DNA from: Pirellulales bacterium
GTDB taxonomy: Bacteria; Planctomycetota; Planctomycetia; Pirellulales; Lacipirellulaceae
NCBI GenBank assembly: GCA_019636345.1
Contig: JAHBXQ010000003.1
Coordinates: 248,001-312,000, forward strand
Length of the DNA: 64,000 nucleotides
Reading direction: 5' to 3'
Part shown: positions 53,387 through 61,864 of the stretch, in pieces
How the letters are laid out: each line of letters begins with the position of its first letter
Numbering within the stretch: the stretch's first letter is position 1
Made by a program: the position numbers and the translations under genes
The notes under the pieces: model-generated
Databases searched by the model: none
What the model was told of the DNA's origin: nothing
What the model saw: only the letters and a program-made list of their open reading frames with translations

Positions 53387-53848
53387 ATGGCTCACGCGCT
53401 GGTCGCCCTCGGCTCGAATCTCGGCGATCGTCGGGGGACGCTCGACGAGGCGCTTGCGGCGTTGGCGGCGCTGCCGGGAACGCGGCTCCTGCGACGAAGT
53501 CGGTGGCACGAGACGGCGCCGGTCGGGGGGCCGCCGGGGCAGGGGGAGTTCCTCAACGGGGCGGCGCTCCTGGAGACCCCCCTTTCGCCGCACGACCTGC
53601 TGGCGGCGATGACGCAGATCGAGGCCGCGGCCGGCCGGACGCGCGAGACGCCTTGGGGGCCGCGGACTCTCGATCTCGATTTGCTGCTGTACGACGCCCT
53701 GGTCAGCGACGACCCGGCGCTGGCGCTGCCGCATCCGCATATGCACCAGCGGCGGTTCGTTTTGGATCCGGCCTGCGAGGTCGCCCCCGGGATGCTCCAC
53801 CCGAGGAGCGGCTGGACCGTCGGCGCCTTGCGGCGACGGCTTGCGTAG
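53387..53848 (+). CDS. folK: 2-amino-4-hydroxy-6-hydroxymethyldihydropteridine pyrophosphokinase
   Basis: A 153-residue enzyme that transfers pyrophosphate from ATP to the hydroxymethyl group of the pterin in folate synthesis. Motifs visible are MAHALVALGSNLGDRRGTL, RSRWHETAPVGGPPGQGEFLNGA, WGPRTLDLDLLLYD with the magnesium-binding D-x-D pair, and PHPHMHQRRFVLDP. The start chosen is the ATG of MAHALVAL. A GTG at 53378 would overlap the stop of the previous gene; either way translation is likely coupled. Its partner folate genes are not adjacent; panC follows 107 bases later. Confidence 0.93.
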   Translation: MAHALVALGSNLGDRRGTLDEALAALAALPGTRLLRRSRWHETAPVGGPPGQGEFLNGAALLETPLSPHDLLAAMTQIEAAAGRTRETPWGPRTLDLDLLLYDALVSDDPALALPHPHMHQRRFVLDPACEVAPGMLHPRSGWTVGALRRRLA

Positions 53849-53954
53849 CCGCCCCGCGGGGCGCCATTCCCTCGATCCGGCAAAGGGGCTATCCTCGCCG
53901 GGGTGCGCCGCGCTGCGCTTCACGCGTCTTGCGATCCCCGCCCGTCACGCTTGC

Positions 53955-54794
53955 ATGCTTATCGTCGCCGATCCCGCCGAGACCCGCGCCGCCGTCGTCG
54001 CCGAGATTGCCGCGGGAAAGACCGTCGGCTTCGTGCCGACGATGGGGGCCCTGCACGCGGGCCACCTCAGTCTGATCGACGCCGCGCGGGCCGAGTGCGA
54101 TCTGGTCGCCGCGAGCGTGTTCGTGAATCCGACGCAGTTCGCGCCCAGCGAGGACTTCGCCGCCTATCCGCGCCCGGTGGAGCAAGACCTGCAGCTCTTG
54201 CAGCAGCGCGGGTGCTGGCTGGCGTTCACTCCGACGGCCGAGGCGATGTATCCGCCGGGAAGCACGACCTCGATCGACGTCGGTCCGGTGGCGCGGCCAT
54301 GGGAGGGGGCCGAACGGCCGTCCCACTTCGCGGGGGTCGCCACCGTGGTGATGAAGCTGCTGCAGATCGTGCCGGCGACCCGCGCGTACTTCGGCCAGAA
54401 GGACTACCAGCAGACGTTGGTCGTGCGGCGGATGGTCGAGGACCTGAACGTGCCGGTCGAGTTGCGAGTTTGCCCGATCGTCCGCGAGCCCGATGGCTTG
54501 GCCCTCAGTTCGCGCAACGCCTATCTCAGCGTGGCCGAGCGGACGAAGGCTGCTGCCTTGTCGCAGTCGTTGGAGTCGGCTCGGCAAGCCTGCGCGGCGG
54601 GCGAGACCGACGCCGAGCGGCTTCGCGCGCTGATCCGGGATCGTTTGAAGGAGTCGGCCCTGGAGCCCGATTACGTGGCGATCGTCGCCGACGGCACGGT
54701 CGAGCCGATCGAAAGAATCGTCGGTCCGGCGGTCGTCGCGATCGCGGTGCGAGTAGGCAGGACGCGACTCATCGACAACTGCCGCATCGGCTGA
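53955..54794 (+). CDS. panC: Pantoate--beta-alanine ligase
   Basis: A 279-residue enzyme that joins pantoate and beta-alanine with ATP to make pantothenate, a precursor of coenzyme A. The nucleotide-binding HIGH-like block is FVPTMGALHAGHLSLIDAAR, the active site NPTQFAPSEDF, then FGQKDYQQTLVVRRMVEDL, LALSSRNAYL and a C-terminal small domain with PDYVAIVADG. The start is the ATG of MLIVADPAE; the reading frame stays open 38 codons upstream over unrelated sequence. It follows folK. panB and panD are not in the window. Confidence 0.95.
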   Translation: MLIVADPAETRAAVVAEIAAGKTVGFVPTMGALHAGHLSLIDAARAECDLVAASVFVNPTQFAPSEDFAAYPRPVEQDLQLLQQRGCWLAFTPTAEAMYPPGSTTSIDVGPVARPWEGAERPSHFAGVATVVMKLLQIVPATRAYFGQKDYQQTLVVRRMVEDLNVPVELRVCPIVREPDGLALSSRNAYLSVAERTKAAALSQSLESARQACAAGETDAERLRALIRDRLKESALEPDYVAIVADGTVEPIERIVGPAVVAIAVRVGRTRLIDNCRIG

Positions 54795-54945
54795 CGCGGC
54801 GGCGTTCGGCAACTGCGGATGAGACGGAAGAGAATCGCCGCCGGCGCCAGCGACCAGATCGTGCCGAGCAGATGAAGTCACAAAAAATGGTTGAGTCCCG
54901 CATCGTGACAGCACCCAGCACGGGCTGTCAGCGACCGGTCAAATC

Positions 54946-55035
54946 ATGCGAATCGTCGTCGGCCGCGCGATCATCGGCCTCCTGATCCTGTTGCTCTGTC
55001 GTCCCATCGTTCCCTTGTCTCCCGCTTGCCGCTGA
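54946..55035 (+). CDS. 29-residue hydrophobic ORF overlapping the lgt start
   Basis: A short ORF, ATG to TGA, reading MRIVVGRAIIGLLILLLCRP then IVPLSPACR: one hydrophobic helix with flanking Arg residues. Its stop TGA (55033-55035) overlaps the lgt start ATG (55035-55037) in TGATG, the standard arrangement for translational coupling. It could be a leader peptide or tiny membrane protein, or a chance ORF. No Shine-Dalgarno sequence stands out. Confidence 0.35.
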   Translation: MRIVVGRAIIGLLILLLCRPIVPLSPACR

Positions 55036-56366
55036 TGTGCTCCGAGTTGTTCCGCATTCCGCTGTCCGTCAACGGCATGCCGCTGTTCGGCGTCGGCGTG
55101 TTTTTGTTGTTGTGGCTCGCTGCGACGGGGTGGTCGGCGTGGGGGGCGGTGCGGCAGTTCGGCGCCGGCGCGGGTCTCAAGGCCCACTTGCCGACGATGG
55201 CGCTGGGGGCCGCAGTGCTTGTCGGTCTGCCGCGGCTGTTTCCCGACGGGGTCCCGCTGCGCGGCTACGGCCTGCTGGTGGTGACGGGGATGGCCGCGGG
55301 GGTGTGGCTCGCCGTGCGTCGCGCCCGGCAGTGCGGACTTGACCCCGAGGAGATCTACGCCCTGGCGATGGTCATGTTCGTGGCGGGGATCGTCGGCGCG
55401 AGGCTGTTCTTTCTCATCGAGTACTGGAACGAGTCGATTCATCAACGCACCGCGACCGGCGCGACCGATTGGGGCGGCACGCTCAAAGCGGCCCTCAGCT
55501 TCACCGAGGGGGGGCTCGTGGTGTACGGCGCCCTGATCGGGGCGATGCTGGCGTTCGCGTGGCAGATGCGGCGCCGCAAGCTCCCCCTGCTGGCCATGGC
55601 CGATCTGATCGCCCCGGGGATGGCGATCGGGCTGGCGCTGGGGCGGATCGGTTGCTTGCTCAACGGCTGCTGTTACGGGGGCGAGTCGACCCTTCCCTGG
55701 GCGGTCACGTTTCCGCGCGAAAATGCGCCCCAACGGCTAAGTCCCCCGTACGCCGACCAGGCGCATCGCGGGCGGCTGTTCGGGTTGCGGCTTGAGGCGA
55801 CAGCCAAGTCGCCCGCCGGCGAGGACGCGACCGGGGCGCCGCGGGTTGCGCAGGTCGACGCCGACTCGCCGGCGGCGCATGCCGGGGTCAAGATCGGCGA
55901 CGAGTTGGCGATGGTCAACGACGAGCGCGTCGAGTCGCTCGCCGATGCGTGGGACGAGTTCTATCTGGCGATCATGGAGCGTCGGCCCGTCGAGCTGCGC
56001 ACCCGCGCGGGAGAGGTCCGGACGATCGCCGCGCTCGATCCCCCGCCGGCCCGCAGTCGGCCGATGCATCCCGTTCAGGTCTACAGCGCGATCAACGCGG
56101 CGCTCTTGGCTTGGGCGCTCTGGACCCACTTCCCGGTACGGCGCCGCGATGGCGAGACGATCGCGCTGACGATCACGCTCTACCCGATCGCTCGGTTCTG
56201 CGAGGAGGTCATTCGCATTGACGAGTCGGCCGTGTTCGGCACGGGGCTCAGCATCTCGCAGAACATCAGCCTGGGGATGCTGGTGCTGGCGGCCCTGCTG
56301 TGGCGCTGGCTCGATCGGCAGCCGGCGGGGCAGTGGGGCTTGAGAGTGCGGGAGGAGCAGGTCTGA
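55035..56366 (+). CDS. lgt: Prolipoprotein diacylglyceryl transferase with a PDZ-like insertion
   Basis: A 443-residue inner-membrane enzyme that moves a diacylglyceryl group from phosphatidylglycerol to the lipobox cysteine of prolipoproteins. Membrane helices cover about 17-215. The signature loop GRIGCLLNGCCYG is at 203-215, and MHPVQVYSAINA at 344-355 begins the last part. Between them, from about 250 to 335, is a soluble insert with AQVDADSPAAHAGVKIGDELAMVNDERV, the profile of a PDZ domain (carboxylate-binding region and G-D core). Normal Lgt is about 260-300 residues with a short loop here. The ATG start is preferred over a TTG nine bases earlier. It serves the window's lipoproteins. 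Confidence 0.9.
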   Translation: MCSELFRIPLSVNGMPLFGVGVFLLLWLAATGWSAWGAVRQFGAGAGLKAHLPTMALGAAVLVGLPRLFPDGVPLRGYGLLVVTGMAAGVWLAVRRARQCGLDPEEIYALAMVMFVAGIVGARLFFLIEYWNESIHQRTATGATDWGGTLKAALSFTEGGLVVYGALIGAMLAFAWQMRRRKLPLLAMADLIAPGMAIGLALGRIGCLLNGCCYGGESTLPWAVTFPRENAPQRLSPPYADQAHRGRLFGLRLEATAKSPAGEDATGAPRVAQVDADSPAAHAGVKIGDELAMVNDERVESLADAWDEFYLAIMERRPVELRTRAGEVRTIAALDPPPARSRPMHPVQVYSAINAALLAWALWTHFPVRRRDGETIALTITLYPIARFCEEVIRIDESAVFGTGLSISQNISLGMLVLAALLWRWLDRQPAGQWGLRVREEQV

Positions 56367-56545
56367 CCGGCGGAGGGGACCACGGGACATCCGGACGTTT
56401 GGACCCTAGGATATCGGGGGGGAGGCGAACCTCTGCCGGTGCTGCGGTCCCAGGCCCCGCGGTCCGCTTGTCTGCCAGAAGCGGGCAAAATCAGAAAAAA
56501 AACCGCAAGACCCGTCCCGCAGCGGCAACTTTCTTCCCGTGCCGC

Positions 56546-57124
56546 ATGAATCGCGAAGCTTCCCAGGCTGACGCCAGCACGACTCCGGACGACTGCCGGA
56601 CGCAGGTCGCCACTGCGCTGATCGAGCACGGCCGCTGGATCCGCACGGTGTTGGCGGCCCGGGGAGTCGAGCGGCAGGAGTTGGACGACCTGAGTGGCCG
56701 CGTCGCTGCTGCGGCGTTGGCCGGGGCCGATCGGCTGCAGGAGCCCGGCAAAGCAGGGCCGTGGCTCTATCGGATCGCGGTAGGGCAGGCCCTCGAGCAC
56801 CGTCGCCGGACGGGGCGCCGGCGCAAACTGCACGAACGATACGCGGCCAGCGGGCTGGCGGGAGAGGCGGCGCCCGATCCTGATCCGCTCGAGTGGCTGC
56901 TCGCCGCGGAACAGCGGCAATTGGTTCGCCGCGCGGTGGCAACCCTCGGCGGCCAGGACGCCGAGATGCTGCTGCTCAAGTACACCGAAGATTGGAGCTA
57001 TCGCGAGATTGCCGACCGCCTGGGACTGTCGGTCGCGGCGGTCGAGTCGCGGCTCCACCGAGCCCGCGGCCGGTTGCGCACGGCGTTGGCCCGCGTCGCC
57101 CCGGCGCTGGTTGCGCGCGAATGA
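56546..57124 (+). CDS. ECF-type RNA polymerase sigma factor
   Basis: A 192-residue sigma factor. Region 2 is shorter and more diverged than usual: RWIRTVLAARGVERQELDDLSGRVAAAALAGADRL, PGKAGPWLYRIAVGQALEHRRRTGRRRK. Region 4 is clear: RRAVATLGGQDAEMLLLKYTEDWSYREIADRLGLSVAAVESRLHRARGRLRTAL. The start is the ATG of MNREASQADAST. The stop overlaps the following gene by ATGA, so it is translated with its anti-sigma partner. The target promoters are not known. Confidence 0.88.
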   Translation: MNREASQADASTTPDDCRTQVATALIEHGRWIRTVLAARGVERQELDDLSGRVAAAALAGADRLQEPGKAGPWLYRIAVGQALEHRRRTGRRRKLHERYAASGLAGEAAPDPDPLEWLLAAEQRQLVRRAVATLGGQDAEMLLLKYTEDWSYREIADRLGLSVAAVESRLHRARGRLRTALARVAPALVARE

Positions 57125-57891
57125 GAGAGCCCCCCGCGCCGACGCCGGCGCAACCCCCAACGTCACGACCCCCCAACCCCTGCCGATTCCCGATGTCCTC
57201 CGCTTGCAACACCCCTGACGACGCCGTGTGGGATCGTCTCGTCGACGGCGAACTGCCGGACGACGAGCGGCGCGCCCTGATCGCCTCGCTCGACGATCGG
57301 CCCGACGGGTGGCGACGGTGTGCGATTGCGTTTCTGGAATCGCAAGCGCTGCGCGAAGGCCTCCGGGCGTACGTCGCCGTGCCGGCGACGGCGTTGGCCC
57401 CGGCGACGATTCCCCCGCCGGCGATCGACAAGCAACCCGCGGAACCCGCGGCGCCGAGCGAGTCCGTGCCGCGGCACGCGCTCAACTGGCTTGCCGTCGC
57501 GGCGACGGTGGCCGTGGCATTCGGGTTGGGCCGATTCGCCGGGCGGCCGGCGACCGAGGCGCCGAGCGAGCGGCTGGTCGCGATCCAGGAACCGGCTCCG
57601 AAGGTTGCGCCCGGCGTTGCGACGCCGCTCAATCCGCGCGACGCGGTGACGCTGGTGGTTCGCGACGCGTCGGGAACTCCGCAGCGGCTGCAAATTCCGC
57701 TGGTCGACGCCCCGGGCGCCCAGTGGCGTCCCGCCGGGGCGATGCGCGAGCAGCTTCACGATCACGGGCTCGACATGCAGGTGCGGCGGCGTTACGCCCC
57801 CCTGTTTTTTGAGAGCGGCGACCAGCTCGCTCCGATGGTCGTCCCGATCGACGACGCCGTCGTGACGCCGGTCCGTCGGGAGATCTACTGA
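57121..57891 (+). CDS. Anti-sigma factor-like membrane protein
   Basis: A 256-residue protein. The ATG overlaps the sigma stop in ATGA; a later ATG at 57193 (MSSACNTPDDAVW) is an alternative. A helical cytoplasmic part (WDRLVDGELPDDERRALIASLDDRPDGWRRCAIAFLE) has the spacing of a short anti-sigma domain without visible zinc ligands. A Pro/Ala linker and one membrane helix at about 120-140 (NWLAVAATVAVAFGLGRF) follow. The outer part has VTLVVRDASGTPQRLQIPL and ends RRRYAPLFFESGDQLAPMVVPIDDAVVTPV. It should hold the sigma factor at the membrane. Confidence 0.8.
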   Translation: MREPPAPTPAQPPTSRPPNPCRFPMSSACNTPDDAVWDRLVDGELPDDERRALIASLDDRPDGWRRCAIAFLESQALREGLRAYVAVPATALAPATIPPPAIDKQPAEPAAPSESVPRHALNWLAVAATVAVAFGLGRFAGRPATEAPSERLVAIQEPAPKVAPGVATPLNPRDAVTLVVRDASGTPQRLQIPLVDAPGAQWRPAGAMREQLHDHGLDMQVRRRYAPLFFESGDQLAPMVVPIDDAVVTPVRREIY

Positions 57892-58036
57892 GGCGAGATG
57901 CGAGGCGTAGATGTTCGATTGACGATGCGATTCAGCGAAGAGGCGGCGGCAATCTCGCGGACAATCGAACGTCGCGAGCCGACGGCGCTGTTCGCGACTC
58001 GTTCCCAGTTAAGTTTTCAAGAGCAGGAGGACTTCG

Positions 58037-59224
58037 ATGTTACGTTCCTGGTTTGCCCGCGGCGTGGATCAGATGTTGATTGTCGCGATGGTGTGCGGGT
58101 CGGGACTGTTGTTTCAGATGCAGCAGTCCGCGCTGGCTGACGAGGGCGAGTCGGTCGAGGGGCGGATCGTCGAGATCGCCCCGACCGATGCGGCGGCCCC
58201 CGCGAAACCCGCTCCTCCTGCGCCCCCGGCCGCGCCGACGGCTCCCGCACCGCCGCCGACCTATTGGATCGGCGTCGGCGGCGTTCCGATCACCGACGAA
58301 GCGCTCCGCACCCATCTGCAACTGGCGGCCGACACCGGCGCCGTGGTCGAGCAGATCATGCCCGGCAGTCCTGCCGAGAAGGCGGGACTGCGGAAGCACG
58401 ACGTCATCATCGCGGTGAACGGTCAGGCGGCCCACGGCATGCAGGAACTGATCGAAGCGGTCCGCACTGGCGCAGGCAAGCCGGTCGAGCTCAAGATCCT
58501 GCGGCTCGCTCAGGAGGCGACGATCACCGTGGCGCCCGAACAGCGCCCGGCCGACGCGATGATTCCGGTCCAACCGGCGGTCCCCGGAATGCCGCGCATC
58601 GATGCGCCGTTCGACGCCGACCAACTCAACGCGTTGCTGCAGCAGATGCTCCAGAATCAGCAGATTCCCGGACTGCGTCGCCTGGGGCCCGGGATGGTCA
58701 TGCCGCGGCAGGCGCTGGCGCTGCCCAACGGCGTGTCGGTCTCGATCCAGCGCCAAAACGATCAGCCGGCGCAGATTACGGTGAAGCGCGGCGACGACTC
58801 CTGGACTGTTTCCGAAGGGGACGCCGAGGCGATGGATCAATTGCCCCCCGACGTTCGCGGACTCGTCGAGCGGATGCTAGGTCAAAATGGCCAAGCGGGG
58901 TGGGGGGACGTGCTCAATTTCAATTTTGACGCGGGCGACATTTTCCCCGATGCCATGCGAGGCTTCGCCGACGAGGCCGCGGCTGAGCGCGCCAAGAACT
59001 TCGAACGACTCCAGCAGCAGGCCGTCAAGGCCGCCGAGGAGGCGCGCTTGCGAGCCGAACAGGCTCGCCAGCGGGCGCGTCGGCAATTGGACGACGGACG
59101 CGAGGAGATGCTCCAGCGACTCGAGGAAATGGAGCGCAGGCTCCACGACATGCAGGAGCGGCTTGGCGCCCCGGCCGAAGGGGAAGCGCCCCCGGCCCCG
59201 CAGGCCGACGACAAGACGACCTGA
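58037..59224 (+). CDS. Exported PDZ-domain protein with C-terminal coiled coil
   Basis: A 395-residue protein. A signal peptide (MLIVAMVCGSGLLFQMQQSALA) is followed by a Pro/Ala linker. A PDZ domain is at about 75-165: YWIGVGGVPITDEAL, VVEQIMPGSPAEKAGLRKHDVIIAVNG and QELIEAVRTGAGKPVELKIL. A Gln/Pro region follows, and then a long charged coiled coil at about 310-385 (AERAKNFERLQQQAVKAAEEARLRAEQARQRARRQL). There is no serine-protease domain, unlike DegP/DegS. The ATG has CAGGAGG upstream. It is the third gene of the sigma/anti-sigma operon and probably senses or scaffolds in the envelope. A 9-base inverted repeat (57913-57921, 57962-57970) precedes it. Confidence 0.82.
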   Translation: MLRSWFARGVDQMLIVAMVCGSGLLFQMQQSALADEGESVEGRIVEIAPTDAAAPAKPAPPAPPAAPTAPAPPPTYWIGVGGVPITDEALRTHLQLAADTGAVVEQIMPGSPAEKAGLRKHDVIIAVNGQAAHGMQELIEAVRTGAGKPVELKILRLAQEATITVAPEQRPADAMIPVQPAVPGMPRIDAPFDADQLNALLQQMLQNQQIPGLRRLGPGMVMPRQALALPNGVSVSIQRQNDQPAQITVKRGDDSWTVSEGDAEAMDQLPPDVRGLVERMLGQNGQAGWGDVLNFNFDAGDIFPDAMRGFADEAAAERAKNFERLQQQAVKAAEEARLRAEQARQRARRQLDDGREEMLQRLEEMERRLHDMQERLGAPAEGEAPPAPQADDKTT

Positions 59225-59274
59225 CCGAATTTGGCTGCGAAGGGACGCAACAGGCACGAGCAAGCGGCGCCGCG

Positions 59275-59652
59275 TCACTCCCCCAGTTCGTACGGGCTGA
59301 GGCCGACGTCGACGATGCTGCACGCGACGATCGGGTTGAGTCCCGCGGCGCGGGCTTGCTCGATCAGGGCGTCGCTTTCGCTGCCCGGGTTGAGCCACAA
59401 CTCGTCGCAACCCTTGGCGACGATCTGCGGCAACAGCGCCTGGCCCACGGCCGGCGGGACGTACATGCTCACCCGGTCGAGCCGCTCGACCGGGACGTCG
59501 GCGAGTTGGGCGTACGCCGGCAGTCCCTCGATCTCCGACTCCTTGGGGTTCACGGGAAACACCGTGTACCCCTGGGCGAGGTGTGCGCGGACGCTCTTGT
59601 TGCCGTATTTGTTGCGGTCGGCGCTGGCGCCGACGATAGCGACGGTGGGCAT
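59275..59652 (-). CDS. CoA-binding-domain protein
   Basis: A 125-residue single-domain protein of the CoA_binding_2/YccU family. VAIVGASADRNKYGNKSVRAHLAQGYTVFPVNPKE is a Rossmann-like nucleotide-binding start, followed by GLPAYAQLADVPVERLDRVSMYVPPAVGQ and GCDELWLNPGSES. The fold binds CoA or a related nucleotide; the function is not known. The start is the ATG of MPTVAIVGAS; the frame is open 50 codons upstream over low-complexity sequence. It lies 61 bases after the HEAT-repeat gene on the same strand. Confidence 0.88.
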   Translation of the reverse strand: MPTVAIVGASADRNKYGNKSVRAHLAQGYTVFPVNPKESEIEGLPAYAQLADVPVERLDRVSMYVPPAVGQALLPQIVAKGCDELWLNPGSESDALIEQARAAGLNPIVACSIVDVGLSPYELGE

Positions 59653-59713
59653 GGGGGGAGGGCGATTCGTGATGGGCGATTGGCGGTTGGCGACGGGGCG
59701 GGGCGGCGATTGA

Positions 59714-60937
59714 TTACTCGTCGCGGCGAGCGCTGGCCAGGGCGCGGGCTTGTTCGTTGACGAACCAACTGCGCCAAGCGACTTCGTCGTAATCGAATTC
59801 ATGCTGGCCGGCGAGCGTCGTCAGGGCCTTGAGGACCTGGGCGTTTTGCAACGGCTGGCGAATGATCTTCGGTCCCTCGCCCCCCGCGGAGAAGCTTGCG
59901 TTGCCGTTGACCGACCCGGCGTTGATGCCGGAGCTTCCCTGCTGGACGATGAACTTGTGCTCGGTCACCAGGGCGTCGATCAGCGGGCTGACCGCCTCGG
60001 GGTCGCCGATTGCGGCCAAGGCCTTGCCGGCCCGATTGACGACCTTGTTGTCGGCGTTCTTCAGCGCCCGTACGAAGGGAAGCAGGGGAACTTGTCGGCC
60101 GTCGCGGGTGAGCAGGTCGAGCGCCAGCTCGCGATGTTCGGCACGGGCGTCGTACAGCGTCGCATTGACCAGCGTGCGGAGCGCGTCGGGATGATCGAAG
60201 CGGCTGAGCGTCTTGACGAGCAGGCTCCACGCCCAGTCGTCGGTCTCCTTGTCGAGCAGCCGCACCAGGGCCGGCACGGCGGCCGGGTCGTCGAGCGCAT
60301 CGAACAGGGCCCGCGCTTCGGCCGATTGCTGCGGCCGACGGCTGTCGAGCCAGCCGCGCCACAGGCGCAGCTTCTGGAACCAGTCGGCGTCGAGGGCGCC
60401 GGCCGCGGCGTCGCGCTGCCGCAGGGCGACGTCCTGGGGCGTACGATACTTCCCCTCGTGCAAGATCATGCCGCGCTTGGCCATGATCTCCGCGCGCGTC
60501 ATCCAGCGTCCGCCGCTCTTCTGATAGCCGAGCCCGACGCGGGCCTCTTCGTCGTCGGGGGCCAGTTGCAGCAGCCGGTCGAAGTGCAGCTCGGCCTGCT
60601 CGGCGAGGCCTCGCTCCTTGCACCAGCGGGCCAACTCGCGCTGTCCGTCGGCCGTGTCGGCGATGGAGCGCGCCCGACGACGATACTCGGCCAAGTTGTC
60701 GTCGACCTGCACGATCCGCGCGATGTCGCCTTTGGCGAGCGACACCTGGGCCCCGTCCTCGGTGCGGACGACGTAGACCCCCTCGGCGGTCCGTTCGACC
60801 AGCGAGCCGCGAACTTCGCCTCCGGCGCTCAACTCGAACACGTCGGCCGTTGCGAGACCCGCGCCAAGCGCGCAAACCGACGTCGCCAGCGCCGCAACGA
60901 CGCGAACTCGATCAGGCGCAAGCGAGCGGAGGGGCAT
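59714..60937 (-). CDS. Exported HEAT-repeat protein
   Basis: A 407-residue protein. A signal peptide (RVRVVAALATSVCALGAGLATA) is followed by a small beta domain (about 40-90, FELSAGGEVRGSLVERTAEGVYVVRTEDGAQVSLAKGDI). A tetratricopeptide-like helical stretch (CKERGLAEQAELHFDRLLQLAPDDEEARVGLGY) comes next, and then HEAT-like helical pairs at about 210-330 (DPAAVPALVRLLDKETDDWAW, DPEAVSPLIDALVTEHK). It is 61 bases upstream of the CoA-binding gene, so they may form an operon. Role unknown; probably a periplasmic scaffold. The start is the second of two close ATGs (MPLRSLAP). Confidence 0.75.
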   Translation of the reverse strand: MPLRSLAPDRVRVVAALATSVCALGAGLATADVFELSAGGEVRGSLVERTAEGVYVVRTEDGAQVSLAKGDIARIVQVDDNLAEYRRRARSIADTADGQRELARWCKERGLAEQAELHFDRLLQLAPDDEEARVGLGYQKSGGRWMTRAEIMAKRGMILHEGKYRTPQDVALRQRDAAAGALDADWFQKLRLWRGWLDSRRPQQSAEARALFDALDDPAAVPALVRLLDKETDDWAWSLLVKTLSRFDHPDALRTLVNATLYDARAEHRELALDLLTRDGRQVPLLPFVRALKNADNKVVNRAGKALAAIGDPEAVSPLIDALVTEHKFIVQQGSSGINAGSVNGNASFSAGGEGPKIIRQPLQNAQVLKALTTLAGQHEFDYDEVAWRSWFVNEQARALASARRDE

Positions 60938-61130
60938 GGCGAAGGGGGGCGCCAAAGGCGTGACGAAGAGTCAGTCGGCGGCAGCGGCGGGGATCGTTCC
61001 ATTATACCAGCTTGGCGAGCCTCCCGGGGCCAGAGGACGCGAAATGCCGACTCGCCTGGGGGATTTCGTTGGTAGAATCGATGCGAGCCGTCGTGATTCG
61101 CTCGCTCCTGATCCCTCTCTGTCGAACTCC

Positions 61131-61655
61131 ATGTCCGGATCGCCTTCTCCTGCCGACGAGCATCGCCGCGCCGCTGCAGGGAGCGTCGCCTGTGCGGTCG
61201 TCACGGTCAGCGATACGCGCACCCTGGCCGACGATCGCAGCGGCGGCGAGATTGTCGTCCAGTTGGAAGCCGCGGGACATCGCGTCGTGGCGCGCGAGAT
61301 CGTGCCCGACGATCCCGAGCAAGTCGCCGAGGCGGTCAGCCGACTGGCGGCCGACTGGCGCGTGCAGGCCGTGCTGCTCACGGGGGGGACCGGCGTCGCC
61401 CCCCGCGATCAGACTCCCGAGGCGCTCGAGGCGCTCTTCACGAAACGGCTGCCTGGTTTCGGCGAGTTGTTTCGGATGCTCAGCTTCGCCCAGATCGGGG
61501 CCGCGGCGATGCTCAGCCGCGCGACCGCCGGCATGATCGAGCGAACGGTCGTCTTCCTGATGCCGGGTTCGACGCCGGCGGTGCGGCTGGCCCTCGAAAC
61601 GCTCGTGCTCCCTGAGCTAGCACACGTCGTGAAGCTGGCGGATAAGCCCGGCTGA
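61131..61655 (+). CDS. moaB: Molybdenum cofactor biosynthesis protein MoaB-like
   Basis: A 174-residue MoaB/Mog-type protein. Motifs are VACAVVTVSDTRTLADDRSGGEIVVQLEAAGH, VLLTGGTGVAPRDQTPEALEAL, and MLSRATAGMIERTVVFLMPGSTPAVRLALETL, with the GGTG and PGSP-like nucleotide or pterin-binding loops. The family binds molybdopterin or adenylates it. The start is the ATG of MSGSPSPADE; the frame is open upstream to 60936 through a region that overlaps the divergent HEAT gene start, so the later ATG is preferred. No other molybdenum genes are in the window. Confidence 0.9.
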   Translation: MSGSPSPADEHRRAAAGSVACAVVTVSDTRTLADDRSGGEIVVQLEAAGHRVVAREIVPDDPEQVAEAVSRLAADWRVQAVLLTGGTGVAPRDQTPEALEALFTKRLPGFGELFRMLSFAQIGAAAMLSRATAGMIERTVVFLMPGSTPAVRLALETLVLPELAHVVKLADKPG

Positions 61656-61864
61656 CGATTCGGTTCGGCGCCGGCGCTGGCGCCGACTGCATCCGACCGC
61701 GCAGGGCCGCGATTCGCCCTGGCCTGCTTTCTTCGCTTGCGATACTCTCCCCGCCCCATGTCGCGATCTGCGCGGCGCCCTGCGCAGATGTTGCGCTACG
61801 CGGGTTCGCGGACGCCCTCGGTTCGACGGATCGAATTCACGCCAAGCGGGCAAGGAGTGCGCGC

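Noticed and set aside
61665-61686. An 8-base perfect stem after moaB considered as a terminator.
   Set aside because: There is no run of T after the stem, so it is not a convincing intrinsic terminator.
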